A stretch of DNA of 10,987 nucleotides from UBA8106 sp913052135 (GCA_913052135.1 CAJXDY010000059.1:1-10987); one strand, 5' to 3'. Shown: positions 1-8,231, numbered from the stretch's first letter. The notes: generated by a model not told the origin, from the sequence alone. Numbers and translations are program-made.

Positions 1-285
1 GAAGCACTGGCGACCCTTGTTATGCTGCCATTGTTTGTGGTTGGTGTGAGACAGGTCGTTCAGCGGCGTGATGCCGCGCGCCTATTTCTCTTGCTGTTTG
101 GGTTAATGCTCGCACTTGTTATTGGTCTTGCCATTCCGAATCTTGGAACCGTGTTTCGCAAAAAAGCGTTTGCGCTGTTTCCGTTGTTTGTGATGGCCTG
201 TTCTACCTCGTGGCGTGATGTAGCGTTGATGTTTCGGCGCACCGAAACGCCACGCACGACCACAGGTCGCATCTTAGATCGTTAA
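1..285 (+). CDS. C-terminal fragment of a multi-spanning membrane protein, possibly a GT-C glycosyltransferase
   Basis: The reading frame is open from the first base and ends at TAA 283-285, giving 94 residues; the true start lies upstream of the window. Two clear hydrophobic segments (about fragment residues 5-20 and 27-46) and a shorter third one (56-68) flank the short polar motif NLGTVFRKK, and a basic, hydrophilic tail follows. A last loop of the form N-x-G-T-x-x-R before a final hydrophobic helix is common at the C-terminus of PMT_2/GT39-like glycosyltransferases and of other polysaccharide-cluster membrane proteins. The nearby GT-C gene also ends with a comparable loop (TRFRASMHP) and helix. 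A Wzy-type polymerase or another membrane protein is equally possible from so short a piece. An ATG at 22 is internal and is not the start. The next gene follows after 12 bases, suggesting the same operon. Confidence 0.75.
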   Translation, partial: EALATLVMLPLFVVGVRQVVQRRDAARLFLLLFGLMLALVIGLAIPNLGTVFRKKAFALFPLFVMACSTSWRDVALMFRRTETPRTTTGRILDR

Positions 286-297
286 ATTGGTCCAACT

Positions 298-2487
298 ATG
301 AAACCACTGCTTTGCCTCGTGTTCGGGTTGCTTGCGATGAGTGAGGCGCTGAGTGCGCAGGATGACGTGGATGTCCTTGTGAGCCGTTCGCCTGGTCAGC
401 TTTTGGCATTGCCTGACTTGGCTGTGCAACAAGTCCGACTCGATCCTGAAGGCTTTGTTGTGTTGCAGGTGACCAACGGTGGAACGGCGGCTCTGGATGT
501 TTCTGCCGAGATTAGCCTTCTGGTTGATGGTTACGACCAGGGTAGATTTACGTTGTCGGACCTTGGCGCTGAGGCGCCACTTCAACCTGGTCAGGTAGCG
601 GAAATCAAGACGCGAGTTCTCTTGGCGGGGCAGCAGCGTCGCGTGCTTGTGGTTGTCGATCCAGATAACCGAATCAAGGAAGAAAATGAAGTACACAATG
701 TCTTCGCCGCGCTCCTGACGAATGACCATCGTGATCTGCCAAGACTTGTAATTGATGAAGTTGGTGCCAATTCGGAGGGCGTAATTTTCTTCGCGCTGGC
801 CAACATTGGGACGGCAGCGGTCCCGGTGGGGTCCTTGGTTCGAGCCCGCCTGATCCTCAACGACTCGTTTGTGGTGAGTGATTTCATCATTCGAGTCAAG
901 ATGCTCGAGCCGATGTCACACCAGCGAGCCTGGGTCTTTCCTGAACCACCAGTGATCATCAGACCGCCAGGTTCTGAGTTTCAGGTACAGGTGATTCCTG
1001 TTTCTGATGAGGTTGCGATTGATTTATCAACAGCGCGGGATCGCAAACAGGTGTTCCCGCAGACTGATGAATTTCTGGCCTATGCGACTATTCTCGAAGA
1101 TCCAGAAGTGCTCACGGCGTTGAATTGGCAGAGTACGGCTGGTGTGCAGTCGTACGGAGAGTGGTCTGAGGCCATGAAGAACGAATTGGCCAGTCGGTTA
1201 AGGACTCTGACCGCATGGAATAGCCGGTTGCCTCCTGCAGCGTCAGGGGATCGACTGCGGAATCTGGATCCAACCGACGCTCGTCATATTTACCTTGATC
1301 ATGTGGCGCATGCCCTGTGGCTTGACAGGTATGGCTTCGTGCCGACCGATGAACCTTTCGAGTTGATTTCACTTCCTCAATTACAGCAGTTGCTGGACAG
1401 TCGGTGGTTGTTCAGCTATAACCCGTCCACGAATCGGTACCACCTCGATGGGGGTCGACTTCCGGCCACGTTATCGCCAAATCCGTACGTCCCGTATGAG
1501 TTACTGACAGCAATTTTACCTCGAGTGAAAGATTACGAACGCTTTCCAACAATCTATCCAAGCTTAGATTTCACGTCGTTAGTCGTCAGGTTGGCAGACT
1601 GGATTCGAGCATATGTTGTCATCGCCGATTCGGCGGGCGAAGCGCGTGCGGCAGGGCGAAGCGAGCGATCACTCGGTCAGTTGCTCTTCGACGCTGAAGC
1701 CAAACCTGTTGTGATGGCTGATGCCGCTGGAGTTCGTAGACTTTATTGGGGACTCTTAAGATATCTCAATACTCCACTTCAGTTTGGTGATGCTTCGAAA
1801 CGAATTAATTTGTCGAGGAAAGTCGCTTTTACCTACCACAAAGATCTCACAATGTACGATGTGGGGAGGCTGGTGGACCCACTGGCTGCGCCGTCAGGAG
1901 ATGCCATTCCATCGGCTCTATTTTTTGATTCGGCGCAAGAATACAGTGCTTGGTTTGCGGCTCCGAATCTTACTTGCGTGGAACCAAATGATCCTCAGAC
2001 GAATATTGACGCGTTTGCATCGTGGCGATTACAACAAACCGCGAGGGCTCGTCGGCGCTGTAATAGCCTTGAACAACAGCGCGAATTCAACTATCGCCAG
2101 ACATTGATCAACTTGCTCCATGTGTTTGTGCCCGATGGCATGCTGATTCGCCGCTGTCGGGGGACCCAGGCAGACATTGAGGCGTTGCTGACTGGTCCAC
2201 GAGGGTACGTCACTCCGTTTTACCACACGCGCAATGAGACCCAACTGGAAAATGCCTATCTGGCGAAGGGGCTATCTCTGAATAGTGCACGAGAGACAGC
2301 CCGCATCATGGCGCGCGACCCTGAACGGGCACGCGACACCGTCGTTGCAACTGTGGACGCTCGGATTGTGTCAGAAGGAGATGGTGATTGGGACCAAGGT
2401 TGTCGCCACGTTGAAGCCCGCTGGCAACGCTTTGTGAACGGTCGCGCGGCAGCTTGGAAATCTTCCGAAAATGGATCTAATCAATAA
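298..2487 (+). CDS. Secreted protein with tandem CARDB-like domains and a large uncharacterised C-terminal region
   Basis: This 729-residue protein begins with a likely Sec signal peptide: Lys2, a hydrophobic core at about residues 4-14, and a probable cleavage after LSA at residue 20. Residues about 38-140 look like a CARDB (cell-adhesion-related, bacterial) Ig-like beta domain. It opens with the LPDLAV start and ends in the hallmark VDPDNRIKEENEVHNV at 120-135. A second, more divergent copy occupies about 148-236, starting LPRLVIDEV and containing ALANIGTAAVPVG. From about residue 255 to the end is a roughly 470-residue, mostly helical-looking region with no family I recognise, no transmembrane helix and no enzymatic motif I can identify. 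It holds four cysteines (560, 588, 620, 702), plausible disulfide partners if the protein is exported. There is no sorting signal or lipobox. The start ATG at 298 has no strong ribosome site, but it directly precedes the signal peptide. The 3' end overlaps the next gene by 17 bases. CARDB domains usually mediate surface binding; the specific role here is unknown. Confidence 0.85.
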   Translation: MKPLLCLVFGLLAMSEALSAQDDVDVLVSRSPGQLLALPDLAVQQVRLDPEGFVVLQVTNGGTAALDVSAEISLLVDGYDQGRFTLSDLGAEAPLQPGQVAEIKTRVLLAGQQRRVLVVVDPDNRIKEENEVHNVFAALLTNDHRDLPRLVIDEVGANSEGVIFFALANIGTAAVPVGSLVRARLILNDSFVVSDFIIRVKMLEPMSHQRAWVFPEPPVIIRPPGSEFQVQVIPVSDEVAIDLSTARDRKQVFPQTDEFLAYATILEDPEVLTALNWQSTAGVQSYGEWSEAMKNELASRLRTLTAWNSRLPPAASGDRLRNLDPTDARHIYLDHVAHALWLDRYGFVPTDEPFELISLPQLQQLLDSRWLFSYNPSTNRYHLDGGRLPATLSPNPYVPYELLTAILPRVKDYERFPTIYPSLDFTSLVVRLADWIRAYVVIADSAGEARAAGRSERSLGQLLFDAEAKPVVMADAAGVRRLYWGLLRYLNTPLQFGDASKRINLSRKVAFTYHKDLTMYDVGRLVDPLAAPSGDAIPSALFFDSAQEYSAWFAAPNLTCVEPNDPQTNIDAFASWRLQQTARARRRCNSLEQQREFNYRQTLINLLHVFVPDGMLIRRCRGTQADIEALLTGPRGYVTPFYHTRNETQLENAYLAKGLSLNSARETARIMARDPERARDTVVATVDARIVSEGDGDWDQGCRHVEARWQRFVNGRAAAWKSSENGSNQ

Positions 2488-4381
2488 TAAGTCGTGGCGG
2501 CAGTTGCCGCGAGTCCTGTGGAATCACCTATTGGCAGCGAGCTACGTGCTGGTCGCTGGCGTTGTCGTGGTTCGATTTGATGCCGAGTTTCGATCAGCGT
2601 CGCCTTGGCTTTCTTCCAATGCACTGGTCACGAACTTCGGGGATTTTTACCCAACCCTCATTGCGTATCCCTTGTTCTTTTGGGGAATCACGGTTGCGTA
2701 TGCAGTCGCGGCGTTTCCTTCCACAGGTTGGAATATTTCAAGACTTGTGGCTAACACTGCAGGACTCGGGCTGTTGGTTCATGTGAATTTCCTGTGTTTG
2801 GCACTCGTCGGACATGACGACCTCTTGGCGAAACTCCCAGCCGAGATGTTTCAGTATTACGTACGAGGCGTGATAGTAACCTGCCTCGGTATCGTCGCAG
2901 CGCTGGGGTTCGTGTATGCCCTGAATGTTAGCGGCATGAACAGGGATCGGTACTGGCTTCCACTCGCGTATGTACCGGCCGTGAATTTATGGTTTGGCCC
3001 GACAGCCTTGCTCGTTCCGGTGTTGGTAACTACTGGTCTTGGAGTCTGGCTCTGGCGCAGCACGGAATCATGGGCGGGGTGGCGCACCTGGCGCCAAAGC
3101 TTCGCAGCTCACCTGACCGACTGGCGGGTGCTTACCACCATCGTGTTTCTGGTAGGAGTGACGGTGCGGGTTTTGGCCTCCCTTCGACTTGCCGGTATGG
3201 GAGCAGACACGGTTTTTACGAATTCTGATGACGCGAGTCAGTATGACCAGAATGCACGAGGGATTCTGGATGGCTCTGGAGTCCTCACTGAGGTGGGTAT
3301 GCCTGGGACAAGTAGTTATTCACCCGGGTACAGTTTGTTCTTAGCAGCACTGTATGGCCTGACTGGTCGCAATTTGACTGCAGTGATGACAGTTCAAGCT
3401 GTCTTGTCGGCATTCGTTCCAGTAGGCGTTTTCCTCGTCGGTCGCCGGTGCGCAGGCCGACTCGTAGGGTTCGTGGCTGCAATGCTGGCAGCACTGTCGC
3501 AATTACTGATTTTTAACTCGGTCAATCTCACTCGCGAAATGGGTTCTATCCTCCTACTCCTGCCTCTCGTCTGGATGTTGCAAAGAACGCCTCCGGACTC
3601 TGTAGATGCGTGGAAAAGAATGTTGGTTATTGGAGGGTTGTTTGGTTGCATCGCGTTCATCGATCCTGTGTTTTTGGTCGTGGCAGCAGTTGTGTTGGTT
3701 GTCTACGGGCTGAATAACAGGGTTCCACTTCGTCAACGAGTCCGGTTAATTGGCGTGTTGTTGATTGCGTTGTACCTAACGCTCATGCCTCTGAAACTGT
3801 TTGTGAATACGCCAACCAACTGGTCAGAATTATTATCTCCCGTGAGTCGTCCGAAAGTGTTTGCGATTCATCTGTCCAGAGATTGGAGTAGGCCCGCCAC
3901 TGAACTCTTCGAGCGAGGGATTAATGTATTTGCGTTTCCAGTCGATTCTGTCGTCAATGTCATCCGTGAACCCCGTGTTGCCAGTGCATTGATTGCAGAG
4001 AAGGTCTGGCTTGATTTTCGACGTTTCTTTTTCGAGGGACACTCCGGTTATTTTTCACCACTCCTGCTTATCGCAAACACATTCTTCAGCGCGAATTTGA
4101 TGTTTTATGCATGTATGTTTGCCGGTATAGGAATGTTGGCGATGATTGGACGAATTCGTTCGCGGCGGGCGGTGTGGGAGCAGGTGATGGTGTTGGTGAC
4201 CCTCCTAGCCTATTCCTCAACGTATATCATTGCATTTTTCGGTTTAACCCGATTCCGAGCATCGATGCATCCTTTACTTATTCTTTGGATAGGCCTAGGC
4301 CTCGTCGTGGTCAGTCGTTGGATCCTTAATACGAACCGTCCTTGGATAGACTCTGAGGATTCGTCGTTACACCCAGAGTGA
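2471..4381 (+). CDS. GT-C (PMT_2/GT39-like) membrane glycosyltransferase with extra N-terminal membrane module
   Basis: The 636-residue product is an integral inner-membrane protein. From about residue 217 it follows the PMT_2/GT39 plan. A first helix is followed by an outer loop with acidic pair D253-D254 in TNSDDASQYDQNARGIL, then SYSPGYSLFLAALYGL (282-297), then a run of helices including NLTREMG at 352-358. Late helices and the TRFRASMHP loop (593-601) follow. Such enzymes transfer a sugar from a polyprenyl-phosphate donor on the outer membrane face, and the loop acidic residues are the expected catalytic site. Residues 1-200 add five or six further hydrophobic segments (about 20-37, 58-82, 92-114, 131-152 and 161-196, the last perhaps two), which is unusual for the family. 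The start ATG at 2471 lies inside the upstream gene with GGAAA at 2456-2460. Its stop TGA overlaps the GTG start of the next gene. Substrate and acceptor cannot be read from the sequence. Confidence 0.87.
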   Translation: MDLINNKSWRQLPRVLWNHLLAASYVLVAGVVVVRFDAEFRSASPWLSSNALVTNFGDFYPTLIAYPLFFWGITVAYAVAAFPSTGWNISRLVANTAGLGLLVHVNFLCLALVGHDDLLAKLPAEMFQYYVRGVIVTCLGIVAALGFVYALNVSGMNRDRYWLPLAYVPAVNLWFGPTALLVPVLVTTGLGVWLWRSTESWAGWRTWRQSFAAHLTDWRVLTTIVFLVGVTVRVLASLRLAGMGADTVFTNSDDASQYDQNARGILDGSGVLTEVGMPGTSSYSPGYSLFLAALYGLTGRNLTAVMTVQAVLSAFVPVGVFLVGRRCAGRLVGFVAAMLAALSQLLIFNSVNLTREMGSILLLLPLVWMLQRTPPDSVDAWKRMLVIGGLFGCIAFIDPVFLVVAAVVLVVYGLNNRVPLRQRVRLIGVLLIALYLTLMPLKLFVNTPTNWSELLSPVSRPKVFAIHLSRDWSRPATELFERGINVFAFPVDSVVNVIREPRVASALIAEKVWLDFRRFFFEGHSGYFSPLLLIANTFFSANLMFYACMFAGIGMLAMIGRIRSRRAVWEQVMVLVTLLAYSSTYIIAFFGLTRFRASMHPLLILWIGLGLVVVSRWILNTNRPWIDSEDSSLHPE

Positions 4382-5523
4382 AAATACATCTTTACGGGAA
4401 TGTGTTGAATTGGGCATACCAGTTCGGGACGTACCTGCGTACCTTAGGGCATGATGTCCGCGTATTCGTTGACGCTCGAGAGACGAGCCCACTTTATCAA
4501 CCGGCATGGGAACATGGTGAGAGCCGAGATTTACCGGATTGGATTGAAACTGTTGACGTTCGCTTCAATCGACTTCTGTGGCCAGGTCCTCGGGAACGCG
4601 AGTTTCTAAAGAAACTTGGAGAGTGTGACCTCATTCAGACCTTTGGGGAGTACGCTGTTTGGGCATGGCGCTCTGGCGCACCGTATGTGGTTTTGAGCTA
4701 CGGTGGTGATTTGGAGATTCTGCCGTTTGCAAAGCGCAATCTTAAGGAACGCGTGCTCGGTGGACTTGTGACGCACGCGCTTCGAAGGGCACAGGCCTTT
4801 GTCTATGCGATTCCTTCACATCATGGATTAGTTAGGCAGTTGAAAATTAAACGAGCAACATTTAATCCGCATGCCGTACCAATCGACACGAGTCGTTGGA
4901 TGCCCGCACCGGAGGAAGATCGGTGCAGACTACGGGCGCGATACTCGCAGCACCGGGTCTTCTTTCATGGTGCAAGGCAAGAGTGGACGTTCAAGGATGC
5001 GAATGATAAAGGTAACGATCGCTTATTCCGTGCGTTTGCTAGGTTTGTGCAGAACGATTGCCCTGATTCCCTCCTGATTGCGGTCGAGCGAGGTCGAGAC
5101 CTTGCGCGTAGTAAGGCACTTGTTGCTGAACTTAAGCTTTCACAAAACGTAGTTTGGTCCAAGGCTTTAACAAAGCCAGACTTGCTCACGATGTTGAACT
5201 CGGTTGACGGATTTTTTGATCAATTCACCCACGGTTATTTCGGCGTAGCGTCTCTTGAGGCGTTATCTTGTGGTGTGCCAACGTTTCTGAAGCTTTGCAG
5301 GGATGGAACGGACGGTGTCGTTCTCCCACCCGTACTCAATGTCAGCACAGAAGATGAAATTCACCGCGCCATGTGTGAAGTTGACCAGGCAGAACGGATG
5401 AGGTCTCTTCGTGGCGCGAGTCGCAAGTGGGCCGTAACCTATCATGATTGGCGAGTGGTTATGAACTGGTACGTTGGAGTATATCGTGACGTCTTGGCAG
5501 GCCGTGGAGGCGCTGAATGCTAA
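4378..5523 (+). CDS. GT4-like (GT-B fold) cytoplasmic glycosyltransferase
   Basis: This 381-residue protein has no membrane helices and the two-domain layout of a GT-B enzyme. The N-terminus (MKIHLYGNVLNWAYQFGTYL, 1-20) matches the opening beta strand and glycine-containing acceptor-side loop. NDKGNDRLFRAFARF at 209-223 is the usual start of the C-terminal donor domain. SVDGFFDQFTHGYFGVASLE at 275-294 followed by ALSCGVP is the nucleotide-sugar binding segment. In the classical GT4 EX7E motif the second Glu is present (E294), but the first position is Gly286. The DQ-x-x-x-G-x-x-G form resembles a known-looking GT4 subtype rather than damage. The enzyme probably adds one sugar to a lipid-linked intermediate on the cytoplasmic side. 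The start is GTG 4378, in a GTGA overlap with the preceding stop, so it is likely translated by coupling; no good Shine-Dalgarno is seen. The donor and acceptor sugars are unknown. Confidence 0.88.
   Translation: MKIHLYGNVLNWAYQFGTYLRTLGHDVRVFVDARETSPLYQPAWEHGESRDLPDWIETVDVRFNRLLWPGPREREFLKKLGECDLIQTFGEYAVWAWRSGAPYVVLSYGGDLEILPFAKRNLKERVLGGLVTHALRRAQAFVYAIPSHHGLVRQLKIKRATFNPHAVPIDTSRWMPAPEEDRCRLRARYSQHRVFFHGARQEWTFKDANDKGNDRLFRAFARFVQNDCPDSLLIAVERGRDLARSKALVAELKLSQNVVWSKALTKPDLLTMLNSVDGFFDQFTHGYFGVASLEALSCGVPTFLKLCRDGTDGVVLPPVLNVSTEDEIHRAMCEVDQAERMRSLRGASRKWAVTYHDWRVVMNWYVGVYRDVLAGRGGAEC
5506..5510 (+). promoter_or_regulatory. Shine-Dalgarno GGAGG for the flippase gene
   Basis: GGAGG lies six bases before ATG 5517, inside the last codons of the GT4 gene. 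It fixes the start of the flippase gene, which overlaps its upstream neighbour by seven bases, and suggests efficient initiation there rather than pure coupling. Confidence 0.75.
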
Positions 5524-6977
5524 TCCACGCCAGAAAGGTGCTGACGCACTCTTTTCTTTATGCTGCATCGAATGCGATGGCCGTAGCATCCGGATTGGTG
5601 TTGATTCCTTTCTATACGCGGCACTTGAGCATTGAAGAATTCGGTGCTTTTTCGTTGGTAACGACGTTTGGGATGTTCTTGATGTACGTTCTAGATCTGG
5701 GTCTTCCTACCGGATTTGTCCGAAGATATTACACCTACAATTCAGACGATCGAATGCAGCGAATACGGTTAGCCTCGACCGTCTTCTGGATTCTCTTGGT
5801 AACGTCTGTGGTTCTCGCCTCAGTGAGCTATGCGTCAGCCGACTACATAAGCCAGATGCTGTTAGTTACATTTCCTGGCGCTTATCTAGTGCAGTTAATG
5901 ACTGTCGCGGTCTTCGTTACCACGTTATCGGGCGTCTCCCAGAGTTTACTCCGAGTTTTAGAGCAACCCGGACGTTACTTTGGACTGGCAGCACTTAAAG
6001 GAATCGGCGTTCTGATCATGGTTCCCACGTTACTGGTCGTATACGGACGGGGAGTCGAAGGAATTTTTGAAGCACAGTTAGTGATAGCAGTTATTGTGGC
6101 GATTGGCGGCTGGTTGCTGACTGCTAGATTTTACGGCTTTACTTTTTCGGCAGTTGACGGCCGAGCAGTCGTCACGATGGGTCTCCTGTTTTGGCCCGCG
6201 ATGATCTTGAATTGGGTTATTGATTTTTCCGACATGTATTTCGTGCGGTACTTTTTTGATCTTGAACAAGTTGCAATTTATGCGGTCGCGTATAAGGTCG
6301 CACAGATAGTGTTTTATTCAGTATTGGCGTTTTCCATAGGCTGGGCACCGATTCTTTTTGGGATCTTGCGTGATGCGAATCCTCAGGACACATTAGCCAA
6401 ACTGTTTCGAATGTACACAATTACCTTGATAAGTTTTGCTTACGTATTAGCACTATTAACACCGGAACTGATTAGTGTCCTCGGACCTCCCGCTTACGCT
6501 GCAGGCAAAGATATCAGTCCAATTCTGTGCGTAGCATATGTTGTTTATGGGTTGTTCATCTTTTTTCTTTCAGGTGTTGTGGTTACTGGAAAATTTCAGT
6601 ACCAGTCGCTGGCATTAATCGTGGGCGCCGCCTCTAACGCGGTGCTGAATTTTGTACTTATTCCCATTTACGGCTTAATCGGTGCCGCCTGTGCCACCTT
6701 GGCTGCATATAGTGTGACGGCGTACATGGGTGTTCGGTTTGCCCAGCGTTTGTACCCGATTCCATATCAGTGGCGCGACCTTTTCTCGGTTGGTTGTGCA
6801 GCGGCGATGGGTTACACCTTGTACGTCTTGGTTTTACAGTTTGGAATGAATGAGATTGTTGCTAAGTTTGGTGCGTTGTTGGCCTATCTAGCACTTTTAT
6901 TCAGCGTTGGTGGTGTCACCATGCAGGAAATACGCACCGTGAAGTCCATCTGGAACGCTTCAGAAAACTCCGCATAG
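5517..6977 (+). CDS. Wzx-type polysaccharide flippase (MOP/MATE superfamily)
   Basis: The 486-residue protein has about 12-14 hydrophobic segments, the usual size and topology of O-antigen/polysaccharide flippases. Family hallmarks are visible. At the N-terminus there is LIPFYTRHLSIEEFGAFSLV (29-48). The first repeat has LDLGLPTGFVRRYY (59-72). In the second half, ASNAVLNFVLIPIYGLIGAA (372-391) is the typical segment that mirrors the N-terminal half. Such proteins move undecaprenyl-diphosphate-linked oligosaccharides from the inner to the outer face of the cytoplasmic membrane. The start ATG at 5517 overlaps the preceding gene by seven bases and has a strong ribosome site. Its presence points to a Wzx-dependent route rather than an ABC-transporter route for the glycan. 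No Wzy polymerase is certain in the window; the truncated first gene is one candidate. I give no gene symbol because wzx-like genes diverge too far for a firm orthology call. Confidence 0.92.
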   Translation: MLIHARKVLTHSFLYAASNAMAVASGLVLIPFYTRHLSIEEFGAFSLVTTFGMFLMYVLDLGLPTGFVRRYYTYNSDDRMQRIRLASTVFWILLVTSVVLASVSYASADYISQMLLVTFPGAYLVQLMTVAVFVTTLSGVSQSLLRVLEQPGRYFGLAALKGIGVLIMVPTLLVVYGRGVEGIFEAQLVIAVIVAIGGWLLTARFYGFTFSAVDGRAVVTMGLLFWPAMILNWVIDFSDMYFVRYFFDLEQVAIYAVAYKVAQIVFYSVLAFSIGWAPILFGILRDANPQDTLAKLFRMYTITLISFAYVLALLTPELISVLGPPAYAAGKDISPILCVAYVVYGLFIFFLSGVVVTGKFQYQSLALIVGAASNAVLNFVLIPIYGLIGAACATLAAYSVTAYMGVRFAQRLYPIPYQWRDLFSVGCAAAMGYTLYVLVLQFGMNEIVAKFGALLAYLALLFSVGGVTMQEIRTVKSIWNASENSA

Positions 6978-7029
6978 GCACAGTAGAGATGCACCGGCCA
7001 ACAATGTTTGTTAATCAATACAATTGAGT

Positions 7030-7032
7030 GGA
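7030..7032 (+). promoter_or_regulatory. Weak ribosome binding site (GGA) supporting ATG 7039
   Basis: GGA, within GAGTGGA at 7026-7032, lies six bases before ATG 7039. An in-frame TTG at 7024 would add five residues but sits upstream of this site, so the ATG is the better start. The match is short and the evidence modest. Confidence 0.4.
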
Positions 7033-7038
7033 ACCAAC

Positions 7039-8229
7039 ATGCGAATTTTATCGGTCGTTATTCCTGCGTACAACGAAGAAGATGGAATCGCACCCATTCT
7101 GGAACGCGTCCTCAAAGTTAAACGCGCGGTACAGAAGTCCCCAGGTGCGATCGAGGATGTAGAAGTTATTGTGGTCAACGATGCGTCACAGGATCGTACA
7201 TGTGATATTGCGTCGTCGTATCCCGATGTCACCGTGATCACACACAGGCAAAATAAAGGATATGGAGGAGCTCTTAAGACAGGATTCGCAGCAGCGAAAG
7301 GAGAGTGGATCGGCTTTCTCGATGCTGATGGCACCTATCCACCAGAAGAGTTCCCAGCGCTGTGTGAAGCGATGGTCAGTCAGGATGCTGATATGGTGAT
7401 CGGCTCACGGATGACAGGCGCAAAAAGTGGTATGCCAATCCGGCGTTATATTGGGAATAAGTTTTTTGCGTATCTCTTAAGTTGGATCGTCGGGAGCGCT
7501 ATCACGGACACCGCTAGCGGCCAGCGTGTGTTTAAACGTACCATTTTGGCTCAACTCTTACCTTTACCGGATGGACTGCATCTCACGCCGGCGATGAGCA
7601 CCGCAGCTCTTCATGAGGGACTTAATATTATCGAAGTACCAATTCGGTATGACAATCGTGTTGGTCATTCGAAACTACACATTGTCAGCGATGGATTCAG
7701 ATTCTTAAACATCATTATTCGAACGGCCAGACTGTATAATCCGTTGAAGTTTTTCGGTGTGGTCGGTCTTGCCCTGCTGGCCATCGGCTGTTTCCTAAGT
7801 GTAGAGCCAATTACTTACTACCTAGACGTTCGGCGTGTGGAAGATACCGAAATTTATCGACTAGTCACCATCATGGTGTTGTTTGTAACCGGTATTAATG
7901 TCATGGTATTTGGTGCGTTTGCGAATCACATTCTTGAAATCGTACGTGGTAAAACTCTAGCCCAATCTAGTCTGCTTGGAAAATATGTACTCAACCGCCG
8001 AATCATTGGGCGGTCTGGTTTACTGGGAACCATTCTCATGGTTGGTGCCGTCAGTTTGAATTATCAAGCTCTCTATGAGTACATCACGTCCGGGTACATC
8101 TTCGTCCATTGGGTCTACGTTTTAACGGGTGCTACCTTGTTCTTAGTTGGTCTCCAGCTATTCATGGGAAGCATCTTGATTGGTATTCTCCAAGAGATAA
8201 ATGAGCGTCAGAAATTCGGTGCATCGTAA
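7039..8229 (+). CDS. GT2 glycosyltransferase, polyprenyl-phosphate-sugar synthase-like, with four C-terminal membrane helices
   Basis: From ATG 7039 the protein has 396 residues. Residues 1-230 are a GT-A catalytic domain of the dolichol/polyprenyl-phosphate mannose or glucose synthase type. VVIPAYNEE (6-14) opens it, and VVNDASQDRT (45-54) holds the nucleotide-binding Asp. NKGYGGALKTGFAAAKGEW (72-90) follows, then the metal-binding FLDADGTYPP (93-102, D95 and D97). Next come IGSRMTG (121-127) and ITDTASGQRVF (155-165). Basic RYDNRVGHSK (203-212) precedes the membrane domain. The C-terminus carries four predicted helices (about 237-257, 274-297, 327-343, 357-383). These enzymes transfer a sugar from a nucleotide to polyprenyl phosphate on the inner face, making donors for GT-C enzymes, two of which are encoded in this window. 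Starting at TTG 7024 would add five residues; ATG is preferred because the family begins right before VVIPAYNEE. A 61-base gap separates it from the flippase gene. The sugar cannot be inferred. Confidence 0.9.
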   Translation: MRILSVVIPAYNEEDGIAPILERVLKVKRAVQKSPGAIEDVEVIVVNDASQDRTCDIASSYPDVTVITHRQNKGYGGALKTGFAAAKGEWIGFLDADGTYPPEEFPALCEAMVSQDADMVIGSRMTGAKSGMPIRRYIGNKFFAYLLSWIVGSAITDTASGQRVFKRTILAQLLPLPDGLHLTPAMSTAALHEGLNIIEVPIRYDNRVGHSKLHIVSDGFRFLNIIIRTARLYNPLKFFGVVGLALLAIGCFLSVEPITYYLDVRRVEDTEIYRLVTIMVLFVTGINVMVFGAFANHILEIVRGKTLAQSSLLGKYVLNRRIIGRSGLLGTILMVGAVSLNYQALYEYITSGYIFVHWVYVLTGATLFLVGLQLFMGSILIGILQEINERQKFGAS

Positions 8230-8231
8230 TT

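Noticed and set aside
274..729. Open minus-strand frame of 151 codons
   Set aside because: It lies opposite the signal peptide and first CARDB domain of a convincing + strand gene, has no recognisable motif, and its composition is that of an antisense shadow.
591..959. Open minus-strand frame of 122 codons
   Set aside because: Antisense to the CARDB domains, low-complexity Ser/Thr/Arg-rich translation, no family features.
4291..4302. Perfect 12-base palindrome AGGCCTAGGCCT
   Set aside because: It encodes part of an Ile-Gly-Leu-Gly-Leu stretch in a membrane helix of the first GT-C protein; alternating Gly and Leu codons explain it, and no flanking site structure was seen.
5263..5589. Open minus-strand frame of 108 codons across the GT4/flippase junction
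   Set aside because: It is opposite conserved GT4 and flippase motifs on the + strand and has no recognisable protein features.
7019..7024. TACAAT, a good -10-like hexamer in the 61-base gap before the GT2 gene
   Set aside because: No acceptable -35 element lies about 17 bases upstream (the sequence there is GGCCAA-like), and the transcript would start only a few bases before the start codon. Probably chance.
7024..7038. TTG 7024 as the start of the GT2 gene
   Set aside because: It adds five residues upstream of the conserved N-terminus and lies before the only plausible ribosome site; ATG 7039 fits the family better.
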